NCBI GenBank assembly: GCA_005888695.1
Contig: VBBH01000098.1
Location: 1 to 24,000 of the forward strand
DNA from: Candidatus Bathyarchaeota archaeon
GTDB lineage: Archaea > Thermoproteota > Bathyarchaeia > 40CM-2-53-6
Length of the DNA: 24,000 nt
Direction of reading: 5' to 3'
The notes under the pieces were generated by a model. That model saw only the letters and a program-made list of their open reading frames with translations. It was not told the DNA's origin and ran no database searches. The translations under genes and the position numbers were made by a program. Shown here in pieces: positions 1 through 7,497 of the stretch. How positions within the stretch are numbered: the stretch's first letter is position 1; every line of letters begins with the position of its first letter.

Positions 1-1386
1 CAGGAAGGACGCATCATATTCTACTAGGCTCCAGGGGACAGGAATTTGCTTGTGATTGAAGATGCTTAGACTCTGGAGGAGCATCCGATCCGTATTTGGC
101 AGATTGGACAAATCCGTCTGGGAAATCTCCGACTTCCAGACTCCATTTGTAATGAGGACTGGGAGAACATGATTCTTCAAGTCTCGAGCGGCAGTGTCCT
201 TTGCCAGTCCAAGCAGTAGGATGTTTTTGGTGAGACATTCCTCGATGAGCATATTCAAAGTGAACAGTGTAAGGAAGGCCATGTCCTGAGTTGTGAGCCA
301 GTGCCAGCTTCCATTCTTCTCTATCTTCATTGGATTCTCTTTCGGTTTTTCTTCGAACATCCGTTGACCGATCGTCTCAACTAGTTTCCTAATTCTTGGC
401 CAGGTCGTCCGATACCGTTCGGTCAGTTGATAGAGGCCATTCGTTTCCTCCAAATATCCGTCCTTGATCGACTTTTGCACGAATTTCTCGACCCGGGCCT
501 GGCGATCAGGACTTCCCGTCCCGAGACGCTGGAATAGTTGATTTTTTGTCATTGGTCCATTGTTTTCCAGTTCGAGTAGGATTCTGTATCGGAGAGAGTC
601 TCCACGTGCCGGTGGAAGTTGTAGTTCTGGGACGTAGAAATGGTATCTAGCGTAGGCAAGATCATTGACGTCCAATGGTATGTTGTCAAGTTGTAGTCCG
701 TGAAGTGCTCCATTGCTCATCCACAATTGCCGCTTGGAAGAGTCGAAGATGAGGTTGGGGAATGTGGAGGACAAGCTTCTGTCGAGCAGTATGATTCTTG
801 GCGGATCGGGTTCTTTTGCCAGTCGATAGGCAAGATAGAATTCTGAGAGTGTCATTATCCATGCGGGGATGGTGGAATTGTTCGCGATCATCTCGTCAGT
901 GAGAGGGCGTGCTGTCGTTACTTCGCTGGATCCTCCTTGCTGAAAGAAGCTCTGGTCGATCTCTGGGACCTCGTTCACGAAGACTGGGATGCAACTTGAA
1001 AGGGCTCGTCCGCCTTTCAGAAAGTGATTCTCGTACTCAACACTTGGAGGACTTTTGTCATTGTAGGTTATTGTTCCTCTTGTGGCATAACTTCCACCGA
1101 AGAAGACGATTAGGTCGAAGAGGGGACGCGCATAGTCCGTCCCGTCGACCGCAGCGAAGCTGACGTGTTCGGTCCCGAATAATTTCTTGGCGGTCTCGAA
1201 TCCCATCTTCGGATCGAAATCTGATACTATGAGATTCTTGAAGAGCCGCTCGTGTAATCCTTCTATCGTCTGGAATCGTGACTGGTATCCTTCAATCTGA
1301 TCCGCTGCTCCTCTCTGAAGCAGCGTTCCTGCTCTCTGTATCTGAGTGCTGAGAGAGGAGATGACTTCTCCTTCTGTATTCGACAA
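1..1386 (-). CDS. nurA: NurA-like nuclease, partial (C-terminus beyond left edge)
   Basis: An uninterrupted minus-strand frame of 462 codons runs from a TTG at 1386 off the left edge; an in-frame TAA lies just upstream. Residues about 75-105 contain FAAVDGTDYARPLFD, which fits the Asp-containing AVDG(S/T) metal-binding motif of NurA 5'-3' nucleases. A second strand-plus-Asp motif, IILLDRSLSS, lies about 100 residues later, where NurA carries its second acidic residue. A later segment (KNILLLGLAKDTAARDLK) resembles the NurA core after its variable insert. Between them, residues about 275-335 read like a winged helix (RYRILLELENNGPMTKNQLF ... GYLEETNGLYQL). NurA normally works with the HerA translocase in DNA-end resection, but herA is not visible here. 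The gene follows uS7 on the same strand and has its own TATA box. The family call rests on motif recognition; the C-terminal His/Asp motifs are outside the window. Confidence 0.72.
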   Translation of the reverse strand, partial: MSNTEGEVISSLSTQIQRAGTLLQRGAADQIEGYQSRFQTIEGLHERLFKNLIVSDFDPKMGFETAKKLFGTEHVSFAAVDGTDYARPLFDLIVFFGGSYATRGTITYNDKSPPSVEYENHFLKGGRALSSCIPVFVNEVPEIDQSFFQQGGSSEVTTARPLTDEMIANNSTIPAWIMTLSEFYLAYRLAKEPDPPRIILLDRSLSSTFPNLIFDSSKRQLWMSNGALHGLQLDNIPLDVNDLAYARYHFYVPELQLPPARGDSLRYRILLELENNGPMTKNQLFQRLGTGSPDRQARVEKFVQKSIKDGYLEETNGLYQLTERYRTTWPRIRKLVETIGQRMFEEKPKENPMKIEKNGSWHWLTTQDMAFLTLFTLNMLIEECLTKNILLLGLAKDTAARDLKNHVLPVLITNGVWKSEISQTDLSNLPNTDRMLLQSLSIFNHKQIPVPWSLVEYDASFL

Positions 1387-1413
1387 GGTTGAAGCCTGTA
1401 GTTACAGATACAG

Positions 1414-1424
1414 AGTATAAAACG
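1414..1424 (-). promoter_or_regulatory. TATA box for the NurA-like gene
   Basis: On the minus strand this reads CGTTTTATACT. Its centre is about 33 bases before the TTG at 1386, which predicts a start site only a few bases upstream of that codon. It supports the TTG as the real start and a separate promoter from uS7. Confidence 0.6.
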
Positions 1425-1440
1425 AATAGGCCAGTGTAAG

Positions 1441-1458
1441 CCAAAAATTGGAAAAGAA
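1441..1458 (-). terminator. T-rich stretch after uS7
   Basis: On the minus strand, about 70 bases after the uS7 stop, the sequence is TTCTTTTCCAATTTTTGG. Archaeal transcription often ends at such pyrimidine/T tracts without a hairpin. It lies between the uS7 stop and the TATA box of the next gene, so it is a plausible terminator, but only by composition. Confidence 0.35.
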
Positions 1459-1524
1459 TTCAGACGATAATTTATTCGCCGAATTGTGACTCGTCAGATG
1501 ATATACCGCGAGGGACAAGAGCGC

Positions 1525-2115
1525 CTATCTAGATGCCAGTGCAACTCGTTCTATCTCGTCCCTTTTCCTTACGGAAGCGCTCTTTGGATCTCGTGCGGCC
1601 GCGAGAACAAGTTCCTCGGCCAAGCATTCGTCAATTGATCTCGGATTATTGTGGGAAGCGGCTCTGGACGCTTCTGTTATGTGGCGTAGCGAGATGTCAA
1701 CCCGTCTCTGAGGCGCAATGTCTACGGAGATCGGGTAGACGATTCCACCGTAAGCTATTCTTGTCACATCCTCGCAAGGTGCAGCGTTTTCCACCGCCTT
1801 AACGAGGACCTCAAGAGGATTCTTCCCTGTGCGGATAGCCACGAGGTCTAGCGCGTTCTTAACGATCCCGATCGCTTTGGCCTTGTCACCACCGGAGCGG
1901 CCCGGACGCATCATATCGTCGATGAGTCGTTCGGCAAGATTGATCGTGGACTTGCGGAATCGTTGATGCTCGTGCCGACCGTTCGTGTGTGGAACAAGAG
2001 AGGGACGGAGGGCAATGTACCGTTTCAGGCCAAGGTCCACCGCCTCAATTCCAGCTGTTGGCCACTTGTTGAATACCCGAATCTCGGGGACCTTTTTCAA
2101 GTCCTTACTGCTCAA
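1525..2115 (-). CDS. rps7: 30S ribosomal protein uS7 (archaeal S7)
   Basis: A 196-residue small-subunit head protein that binds the 3' domain of 16S rRNA and lines the mRNA exit near the E site. Family signatures are clear: RHEHQRFRKSTINLAERL at about 48-65, the MMRPGRSGGDKAKAI segment, a GKNPLEVLVKAVENAAPCED helix region, YGGIVYPISVDIAPQRRVD and a basic end. Length is normal for archaeal S7. The start is TTG at 2115; upstream in frame there is only a TAG within about 30 bases and no ATG or GTG. In many archaea S7 sits with S12 and EF-1A, but here it stands alone ahead of the NurA-like gene. The opposite-strand phosphatase gene diverges from it. Confidence 0.95.
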   Translation of the reverse strand: MSSKDLKKVPEIRVFNKWPTAGIEAVDLGLKRYIALRPSLVPHTNGRHEHQRFRKSTINLAERLIDDMMRPGRSGGDKAKAIGIVKNALDLVAIRTGKNPLEVLVKAVENAAPCEDVTRIAYGGIVYPISVDIAPQRRVDISLRHITEASRAASHNNPRSIDECLAEELVLAAARDPKSASVRKRDEIERVALASR

Positions 2116-2180
2116 TGCTATGATCCACCGTAATGTTCCATGCTATGCTTCCTGGTTCGATGTTCGAGGCTAAATGTGGC

Positions 2181-2190
2181 TATTTTAAAC
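2181..2190 (-). promoter_or_regulatory. TATA-like box upstream of uS7
   Basis: Minus-strand GTTTAAAATA, about 65-75 bases before the TTG start, in the 163-base divergent region. It predicts a leader of roughly 40-45 bases. The element is AT-rich on both strands, so it could also serve the plus strand. Confidence 0.4.
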
Positions 2191-2278
2191 GTTCTCGGAA
2201 GAAGAGGTTCAAGAGAGGTGTCACCCACTCAACCGACCTGTACTAGAGGAACAGTAATAACCGATCGCACGAATTAGT

Positions 2279-2791
2279 ATGGGGCGAGAGGATGTGGACG
2301 TGATGGGATTGGGCGACCGTGGACGGAACATTTTGTTTGTATGCGATGGTAACATCTGCCGAAGCCCGATGGCTCAGGCTTTGATGACAGAATTGGTTTC
2401 TCAGAAGGGTCTAGCGGGCGTCTCGGTATCCTCTGCAGGGCTTTCGGCAATGCCCTGGACCACTGCTGATCGCCGTCTGAGCATCGTGATAGGGGACGCC
2501 TACAAGAGTTTGAAGGGCTTCCAGTCTCGAGCAATAAATACCGATATTGTAAATCAGGCTGATCTAATTCTCGTCATGGAGAATAGGCATGTCGAGGCGA
2601 TTGCCAGCCGGTTCCCATGGGCCAAGGGTAAGGTGGCCACGGTGACATCGTATGCAGGCGAGAAGGGCGAAATCAGGGACTTTGGCGAGAGCGGCCACTC
2701 AGAGGTACTTGAGTGGTTGAAAAGCTGTCATAACACACTCCGCGTCTGTTTGAACAAAGTCGCAGAAAAAGTATCATCACAACCAATCTAG
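2279..2791 (+). CDS. Low-molecular-weight protein tyrosine phosphatase-like protein
   Basis: A 170-residue protein of the LMW-PTP/arsenate-reductase fold. The P-loop near the N-terminus is VCDGNICRSPMA, giving the C(X)5R signature with Cys22 as nucleophile and Arg28 binding phosphate, followed by the usual Ser. VSSAGLSAMPW matches the family's SAGT-like strand, and ADLILVMENRHVEAI matches the conserved D-(I/L)-I-(L/V)-x-M-x-x-x-H segment. The general-acid loop, normally Asp-Pro, reads IRDFGESG, so the Asp is present but Pro is replaced by Phe. The substrate (phosphotyrosine, arsenate or other) cannot be told. The ATG at 2279 is used, but in-frame GTG (2294, 2300), ATG (2303) and TTG (2309) are alternatives, since homologs usually begin a few residues before the P-loop. 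Confidence 0.85.
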   Translation: MGREDVDVMGLGDRGRNILFVCDGNICRSPMAQALMTELVSQKGLAGVSVSSAGLSAMPWTTADRRLSIVIGDAYKSLKGFQSRAINTDIVNQADLILVMENRHVEAIASRFPWAKGKVATVTSYAGEKGEIRDFGESGHSEVLEWLKSCHNTLRVCLNKVAEKVSSQPI

Positions 2792-2861
2792 TCCCCCTTA
2801 CGGAGGTCGAGAAAGATTGATACAGCAGTAGCCGCCCCGCGCGCTCTTGAGTCCAGTTATT

Positions 2862-4823
2862 ATGACCCTTACCCAAACAGTCTCTAAGCCCGTTGTTGTT
2901 GAGAAGTTTCCGATAGAGTCGCTTCTATCCGCCCGTCTGATGATGGCGCCCAAAGTAGCGGGAGACAAAGTCTACTTTCTAAGCGATCTAAACGGCTCTT
3001 TGAGCCTCTACTCCATCGAAAAGTCTGGGAGTATACCCAACCCGCTCCTTCCACCCGGCCAGGCACTAGTCAATCCCCATTTGATCAACGGCGAGAACTT
3101 TGTCGTATTGCCAGGCATGGGCAAGGTCTTGGTTATGATGGACAAGCTTGGCAACGAGAACTATCAACCCTGCTTCGTCCCTTTAGACGGCGGCATCCCT
3201 GATCCAATCCTTGGGGATCGTTTCAAGGATGAAGAGGTTGCATGCGTAAAATGCGATACGGAACAGAACATCGCCTATTATTATCATGATGACAGGAAAA
3301 TACCCGAAAAGGAATGTTTGAGACATGATCTCAACACTGGCGAAATCACTTCTCTCGGCAAGAGTCTCTATGGTAATTTCTTCGCTGGGGCATCACCTGA
3401 CAATTCTACAGTGATCCTGGCGGACGGTTATACTGCGGGCGACACGGTCCTCTACATTTTGAAAAAGGGAATGGCAGAGAGAGAATTATTGTACGGCATT
3501 CCCTTGGAACAGAGGGGCGGAAAACAGCTAGCGCCCTCAGGAATCGGCGCCTGCAACTTCACACCTGACGGCAAGAGCATCTTATTCCGGTCAAGCATTT
3601 TTGCAGACTATGGTACACCAAGTCTCCTCAGACTTGACTCGCCATCACAGCCAATCGAAGTGGCAGTAAAAGGTCTTCAGCACACTGGAGCAGGTGAACT
3701 AGGAGATATCAAGCATGTCAAATGGGACCTCTTCCTCCTGGATTACAATATTGATGGAACGTCTTGGGTCTATGAGACTCAATATCACGAAGATCCAAGC
3801 AGTCCGTGGCTAGAGGTTACCAGAGTACTCGCAGGTCAGGCACCGTTGGCAAATGGAATTGTTCTGGGGATCGATTGGCAGACTAGCGTGTTGCCAAGAC
3901 CTCTGGTCGAGTATGTGCTTTCTTTCGCTAAAGCCAACGTGCCCTCGCAATTATACATGTATCCCTATGGTAAGCAAGAGCCAAGGCGTCTCTCTAACGA
4001 ACGAGTCCTGGGCATCCCTGAACAATACCTCTCTGAGGGAGAAGACGCGAGTTACACATCTTTCGACGGATTGAGAATCTCTGCCAGACTCTACCTTCCC
4101 TCCAAAGAGCTTGGTTACAACGGTCCTCGACCCCTAGTCGAGTACGTTCATGGCGGGCCCCAAGGACAGGAGAGGCCGGACTTCACATGGTTCTCAATGC
4201 CACTCATCCAGTTCCTGACCTTGAAAGGGTTTGCAGTATTCGTCCCTAACGTCCGAGGCAGCACCGGCTATGGTCTCAAGTACATGAAAATGGTCGATCG
4301 AGATTGGGGAGGCAACGATGTCAAGGACCATGTTGAGGGTCTAAAGAATCTCGAGAAGGACAATAGAATCGACTCATCACGTCGAGCAGTAGTTGGCCGG
4401 TCCTACGGAGGATACATGACTCTAACGCTTGCAGCACGACACCCTGAACTCTGGAAGGCAGCTGTCGACATGTTTGGTCCCTACGACTTGCCCACTTGGG
4501 CATCTAGGGTACCTCCGTCATGGATGCCCTACATCAAACTCGCAATTGGGGACCCCGAAACCGAGAAGGAATTCCTGCTAGAAAGATCGCCGAAGACCTA
4601 CTTCGATCAGTTGAAAGCTCCACTCATGATAATTCAGGGAAGACATGATCCGAGAGTTCCAGAGCCGGAATCGAAGGAGGTTGCCGAAGACCTGAGACGA
4701 CGTGGATTGAACGTAGACTATCTAGTCTTCGAGGATGAGGGACATGATGTGTTGCGGTTCAAGAATCGAGTTGTCTGCTATTCTGGGATAACGGAGTTCT
4801 TCCTCAAGAACCTAGGAAGCTAG
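2862..4823 (+). CDS. S9 family prolyl oligopeptidase / acylaminoacyl-peptidase-like (first copy)
   Basis: A 653-residue serine peptidase of clan SC. The N-terminal two thirds look like a beta-propeller (repeated short strands such as KVYFLSDLNG and GKSILFRSS). The alpha/beta hydrolase domain starts near residue 420 (PRPLVEYVHGGPQ gives the oxyanion HGGP). The catalytic triad is visible: Ser514 in VGRSYGGYM, Asp596 in GRHDPRVP and His628 in DEGHD. No signal peptide, so likely cytosolic, degrading short peptides. The ATG at 2862 is preferred over the in-frame TTG at 2847 because the N-terminus MTLTQTVSK needs no extension. A second S9 gene lies 540 bases downstream on the same strand, with an antisense-strand SRP RNA between them. 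The two share the fold but differ clearly in sequence and length, so this is not a recent duplication. Confidence 0.92.
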   Translation: MTLTQTVSKPVVVEKFPIESLLSARLMMAPKVAGDKVYFLSDLNGSLSLYSIEKSGSIPNPLLPPGQALVNPHLINGENFVVLPGMGKVLVMMDKLGNENYQPCFVPLDGGIPDPILGDRFKDEEVACVKCDTEQNIAYYYHDDRKIPEKECLRHDLNTGEITSLGKSLYGNFFAGASPDNSTVILADGYTAGDTVLYILKKGMAERELLYGIPLEQRGGKQLAPSGIGACNFTPDGKSILFRSSIFADYGTPSLLRLDSPSQPIEVAVKGLQHTGAGELGDIKHVKWDLFLLDYNIDGTSWVYETQYHEDPSSPWLEVTRVLAGQAPLANGIVLGIDWQTSVLPRPLVEYVLSFAKANVPSQLYMYPYGKQEPRRLSNERVLGIPEQYLSEGEDASYTSFDGLRISARLYLPSKELGYNGPRPLVEYVHGGPQGQERPDFTWFSMPLIQFLTLKGFAVFVPNVRGSTGYGLKYMKMVDRDWGGNDVKDHVEGLKNLEKDNRIDSSRRAVVGRSYGGYMTLTLAARHPELWKAAVDMFGPYDLPTWASRVPPSWMPYIKLAIGDPETEKEFLLERSPKTYFDQLKAPLMIIQGRHDPRVPEPESKEVAEDLRRRGLNVDYLVFEDEGHDVLRFKNRVVCYSGITEFFLKNLGS

Positions 4824-4872
4824 AACCAAGCAAGCCTAGGCCGCTGTTTCTCGCTATGATCGTTTCCTGATC

Positions 4873-5205
4873 AGGAGGCGGTGGTGGCATCCGCCCTAGA
4901 TGGGCACTCCTTCCAGGTGAGGTGTCCCAGTCATCTCCTCCACCCTGTGATCCCACCAGCGTCGGACGTCGACCTTACGACCGCTCCCTTCCGGGCCTCG
5001 CCGGTTTCGACCGCTAGGGAGTAGCAGCCCTCCCTTCAGAGGACGCTCCCCCGCCGCCGGCCCGATGGGGCAGGATGTCACAGTCGACGGCTGGGTCTTA
5101 CACCTGGTCGGAAATGCCGCTCCAAGACGTTAGCGGACCCCCGCATAGGTCGATTTCGGGTAACAGGAAACGACCAGCTTCCCGGTCCCCCACCACCGCT
5201 GGACC
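4873..5205 (-). ncRNA. ffs: 7S / signal recognition particle RNA
   Basis: Read on the minus strand, this region has the hallmarks of archaeal SRP RNA. Helix 8 is AGGCCCGGAAGGGAGC, with the GGAA tetraloop at 4992-4989 closed by CCC/GGG and flanked by the AGG and AGC bases of the SRP54-binding symmetric loop. The 5' domain contains CCTGTTACCCGAAATCG (5168-5152) followed by CTATGCGGGGG, matching the conserved 5' Alu-domain sequence. A GGGAG/CTCCC hairpin near 5034-5017 is a candidate for helix 6, which SRP19 binds. The ends pair: CGGTGGTGG (5198-5190) with CCACCACCG (4887-4879). A TATA box lies upstream. The estimated length of about 330 bases suits an archaeal 7S RNA. Exact ends are uncertain by about 10-20 bases. 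The RNA scaffolds SRP54 and SRP19 for cotranslational targeting. Confidence 0.87.
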
Positions 5206-5223
5206 TCTAGGTTGAGCCAACTC

Positions 5224-5231
5224 GATATAAG
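5224..5231 (-). promoter_or_regulatory. TATA box of the SRP RNA gene
   Basis: Minus-strand CTTATATC lies about 25 bases before the predicted RNA 5' end near 5205-5200. The spacing fits an archaeal core promoter and helps place the RNA start. Confidence 0.6.
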
Positions 5232-5285
5232 AATTCAAGGGAACCAGAGACTCCTTGACTTGTGGCCAAGGCGCCGAGGGTAGTC

Positions 5286-5320
5286 CCAGAGCGCCTGACA
5301 AGAAAGGGCGGAAGCTCTGG
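5286..5320. repeat. Imperfect inverted repeat just upstream of the second peptidase promoter
   Basis: CCAGAGC at 5286-5292 is perfectly inverted as GCTCTGG at 5314-5320. Inside it, GCC (5294-5296) can pair with GGC (5307-5309), leaving a small unpaired stretch on one side. The arm sits directly 5' of the TATA-like GATAAATAC. It could be a regulator binding site or a structured RNA element; nothing in the sequence decides which. Confidence 0.5.
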
Positions 5321-5323
5321 ATC

Positions 5324-5333
5324 ACGATAAATA
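5324..5333 (+). promoter_or_regulatory. TATA box for the second S9 peptidase
   Basis: CGATAAATAC is centred about 35 bases before the TTG at 5364, predicting a very short leader. No Shine-Dalgarno-like sequence precedes the TTG, which fits near-leaderless initiation. Confidence 0.5.
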
Positions 5334-5363
5334 CGAATGATTCCATAGACGTCCAGCTTAGAG

Positions 5364-7202
5364 TTGTCAAGCTCTCTAGTTCTTCCGGCTAGGTTCGAGC
5401 AAGTAAAACAGGTCTTCGAGATACCCGATCTAGAGCTGCTAGATGTTTCGAGAGATGGTCAGGCAGCGCTAGTGTTGTCCAACAATACTGGCTCGTACCA
5501 GCTCTTTTCGATCCCCGTCCAGGGCGGAGATTTGAAACAGGTCTCACATGGGAACGAACGCGTGTCATGGGCTAGCATATCCAACGATTCCAGATGGGTC
5601 GCGTTCTCCAGAGACAAAGGTGGCAAAGAGCAACATCAACTGTACAAAACGAGGTTAGAGAGTGGAGAAGAAGAACAGCAACTGACCCAGCTGTCACCGA
5701 ACCGGATCTTAGACTTCAACTGGTCAAGTCGGGACGACCGTATAGCATTCGCTGGTTCCACCGAAGAGTTCAACGGCATATGGGTCGTTGAAACTAAGAC
5801 AGGAAAAGTCACAGAGGTCTACCGTCAAAAACACTGGCTCTTCGGCCCAGAATGGACATCGGACGATTCGTGGCTTGTTTTCTCGGCCAAGACGACGGAG
5901 GCACCGACCTCAATGGAACTAGTTTTCAAGGACATGAACGGACACCGCAGTCCAATCGTTTATACCCCGAAACCCGGCTCCGAGAACACGAGAGCACAGT
6001 GGAATACTCACAATTCATCCCTAGTTCTGTTCAAGACCGACGCACAGGACCGGTATGATCTTGCAATCTACGATAGGGACAAAGCCCGCTTATCATATCT
6101 GAGGGCCGGTCCAGAGAAGCTCGGATTAGATTTCCCGATATTCGGATGGATGCCGGATGGCAAAGCTGTCTACTATCTAGGCACGAAGGAGGGTAGAACA
6201 CGTCTCTACATTGAAGAGATTGAGGGTGGAAAATCGCCGAGAGAGATCAAGATTCCAAAGGGCTACCACGCTGGTTTCAGCAATCAATGCTTGAAAGTGC
6301 GGAAGGATGACCAAGTCGTCTTCTCTTCGTCCTCACTCTCCAAACCACCATCATTAACAAAGTCCAATCTGAAAGCTGGCACAACCACCAGTATCTTCGA
6401 GCATAGCACCAAACTGCCGCTTGGCAGAGCTGACCATGTTGTGTACGAATCCTTCGACGATCGCCCAATTCACGGCTGGTTTCTGACCCCATCCGACCAA
6501 AAGGGGCCCAGGCCGTGTGTGCTAGTGATACATGGTGGTCCTGCATGGGAGGTAGCCGACACTTGGACCCCCGCAATACAGTCATTTCTCCTCGCCGGCT
6601 ACCCAGTCTTCGCACCAAACATTCGAGGCAGCACCGGGTACGGAGCAGACTTCGAGAAACTGAACGTGCTTGACATCGGCGGAGCAGACTTGAGGGACGT
6701 TGAGGAGGCAGCGAAGTATCTGAGGAAGCGGGTTGATGTCGATCCGGGAAAGATTGCGCTTGTCGGAGCAAGCTATGGCGGTTATATGACCTTCCTAGGG
6801 TTGACGAAGAAGCCAGAGTACTGGGCGGCCGGTGCCGCCATCGTCGGCATCACTGATTGGAAGGAAATGTACGATCTTTCGGACGCGATCTTCAGAAGCT
6901 TCATTGAACGCTATTTCGGGACACCTGAGGAGAATCCAGAACTCTATCATGACAGGTCCCCCATACATTACGTTGAGAATATCCGAGCTCCACTGTTGAT
7001 ATGGCATAGAGGCAATGATTCCAGATGTCCTCTCGGTCCCGTCGAGAAATTCGCTTCAAAACTGAAAGAGCAAGGGAAGAAGTACGAGATGACGGTCGTC
7101 TGGGACGAGGGACACGGATTCCAAAAGCGGGAGAACATGATTCGACAGTACAAAGGGGTTATCGAATTCCTTGACAGACAACTGGGAACCCCAACTGCCT
7201 GA
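5364..7202 (+). CDS. S9 family prolyl oligopeptidase / acylaminoacyl-peptidase-like (second copy)
   Basis: A 612-residue S9 peptidase. The propeller part shows repeated strand motifs typical of WD40-like/DPP repeats (RDGQAALVLSNNTGSYQLF, NDSRWVAFSRDKGG, SDDSWLVFSAKT). The C-terminal alpha/beta hydrolase domain begins near residue 365 with the oxyanion motif VIHGGPAWE and the strand PVFAPNIRGSTGYG, which also occurs in the first copy as PNVRGSTGYG. Triad: Ser470 in VGASYGGYM, Asp552 in HRGNDSRCP, His584 in DEGHGF. No signal peptide, so an intracellular peptidase is inferred. The start TTG at 5364 follows a TATA box; there is no ATG nearby in frame. The substrate class (oligopeptide or N-acyl peptide) cannot be assigned from sequence alone. 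Confidence 0.92.
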   Translation: MSSSLVLPARFEQVKQVFEIPDLELLDVSRDGQAALVLSNNTGSYQLFSIPVQGGDLKQVSHGNERVSWASISNDSRWVAFSRDKGGKEQHQLYKTRLESGEEEQQLTQLSPNRILDFNWSSRDDRIAFAGSTEEFNGIWVVETKTGKVTEVYRQKHWLFGPEWTSDDSWLVFSAKTTEAPTSMELVFKDMNGHRSPIVYTPKPGSENTRAQWNTHNSSLVLFKTDAQDRYDLAIYDRDKARLSYLRAGPEKLGLDFPIFGWMPDGKAVYYLGTKEGRTRLYIEEIEGGKSPREIKIPKGYHAGFSNQCLKVRKDDQVVFSSSSLSKPPSLTKSNLKAGTTTSIFEHSTKLPLGRADHVVYESFDDRPIHGWFLTPSDQKGPRPCVLVIHGGPAWEVADTWTPAIQSFLLAGYPVFAPNIRGSTGYGADFEKLNVLDIGGADLRDVEEAAKYLRKRVDVDPGKIALVGASYGGYMTFLGLTKKPEYWAAGAAIVGITDWKEMYDLSDAIFRSFIERYFGTPEENPELYHDRSPIHYVENIRAPLLIWHRGNDSRCPLGPVEKFASKLKEQGKKYEMTVVWDEGHGFQKRENMIRQYKGVIEFLDRQLGTPTA

Positions 7203-7256
7203 AGGGCTACAATATCGCATTATTATCGGAATAGCTCAATTAGGAGCTGTCGGACT

Positions 7257-7487
7257 TTGACGGAGAAGAAGGAGAAGCGCATCCCTCCTTGGGAGAAAGC
7301 ACGGATTCTCGTTCACATGCAAGAGGAACAACGAAAAAGGAAGCTTCTAGAGAGTGAGATGAAAGAGAGACAGCGCAAGGCTGCTTTCCGGGTCAAACGG
7401 CCGAGTCCTCTAGACTCGATGGATGAGAATAGGAAGCGTCTTGCCGAGATTCGAAAGCGGATGGAATCGGGAGAAGAAGAGAAGTAA
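7257..7487 (+). CDS. Small, highly charged hypothetical protein
   Basis: A 76-residue protein dominated by Lys, Arg and Glu, with no Cys, and helical throughout (EEQRKRKLLESEMKERQRK and ENRKRLAEIRKRMESGEEE), suggesting one or two charged helices or a short coiled coil. I do not recognise a family. Start is TTG at 7257; a possible Shine-Dalgarno, AGGAG, lies at about 7241-7245. It begins 54 bases after the second peptidase and may be cotranscribed with it. It ends 10 bases before the stop of the convergent UPF0282 gene. Its compact fit between neighbours and amino-acid composition argue for a real gene, but the evidence is modest. Confidence 0.55.
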   Translation: MTEKKEKRIPPWEKARILVHMQEEQRKRKLLESEMKERQRKAAFRVKRPSPLDSMDENRKRLAEIRKRMESGEEEK

Positions 7488-7497
7488 CCCTCTGGTT

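Noticed and set aside
14..1163. Short ORFs on both strands at 14-238 and 909-1163
   Set aside because: They lie in other frames of the continuous 462-codon NurA-like reading frame and have no family features.
2140..2175. GGTTCGATGTTCGAGG resembling a tRNA T-arm
   Set aside because: The stem does not pair as GGTTCRA-N-N-C requires, and no anticodon arm or acceptor stem fits around it.
4896..5370. Minus-strand ORFs of 61 and 90 codons in the inter-peptidase gap
   Set aside because: They coincide with the SRP RNA and its promoter; the conserved RNA motifs explain the sequence better than a protein.
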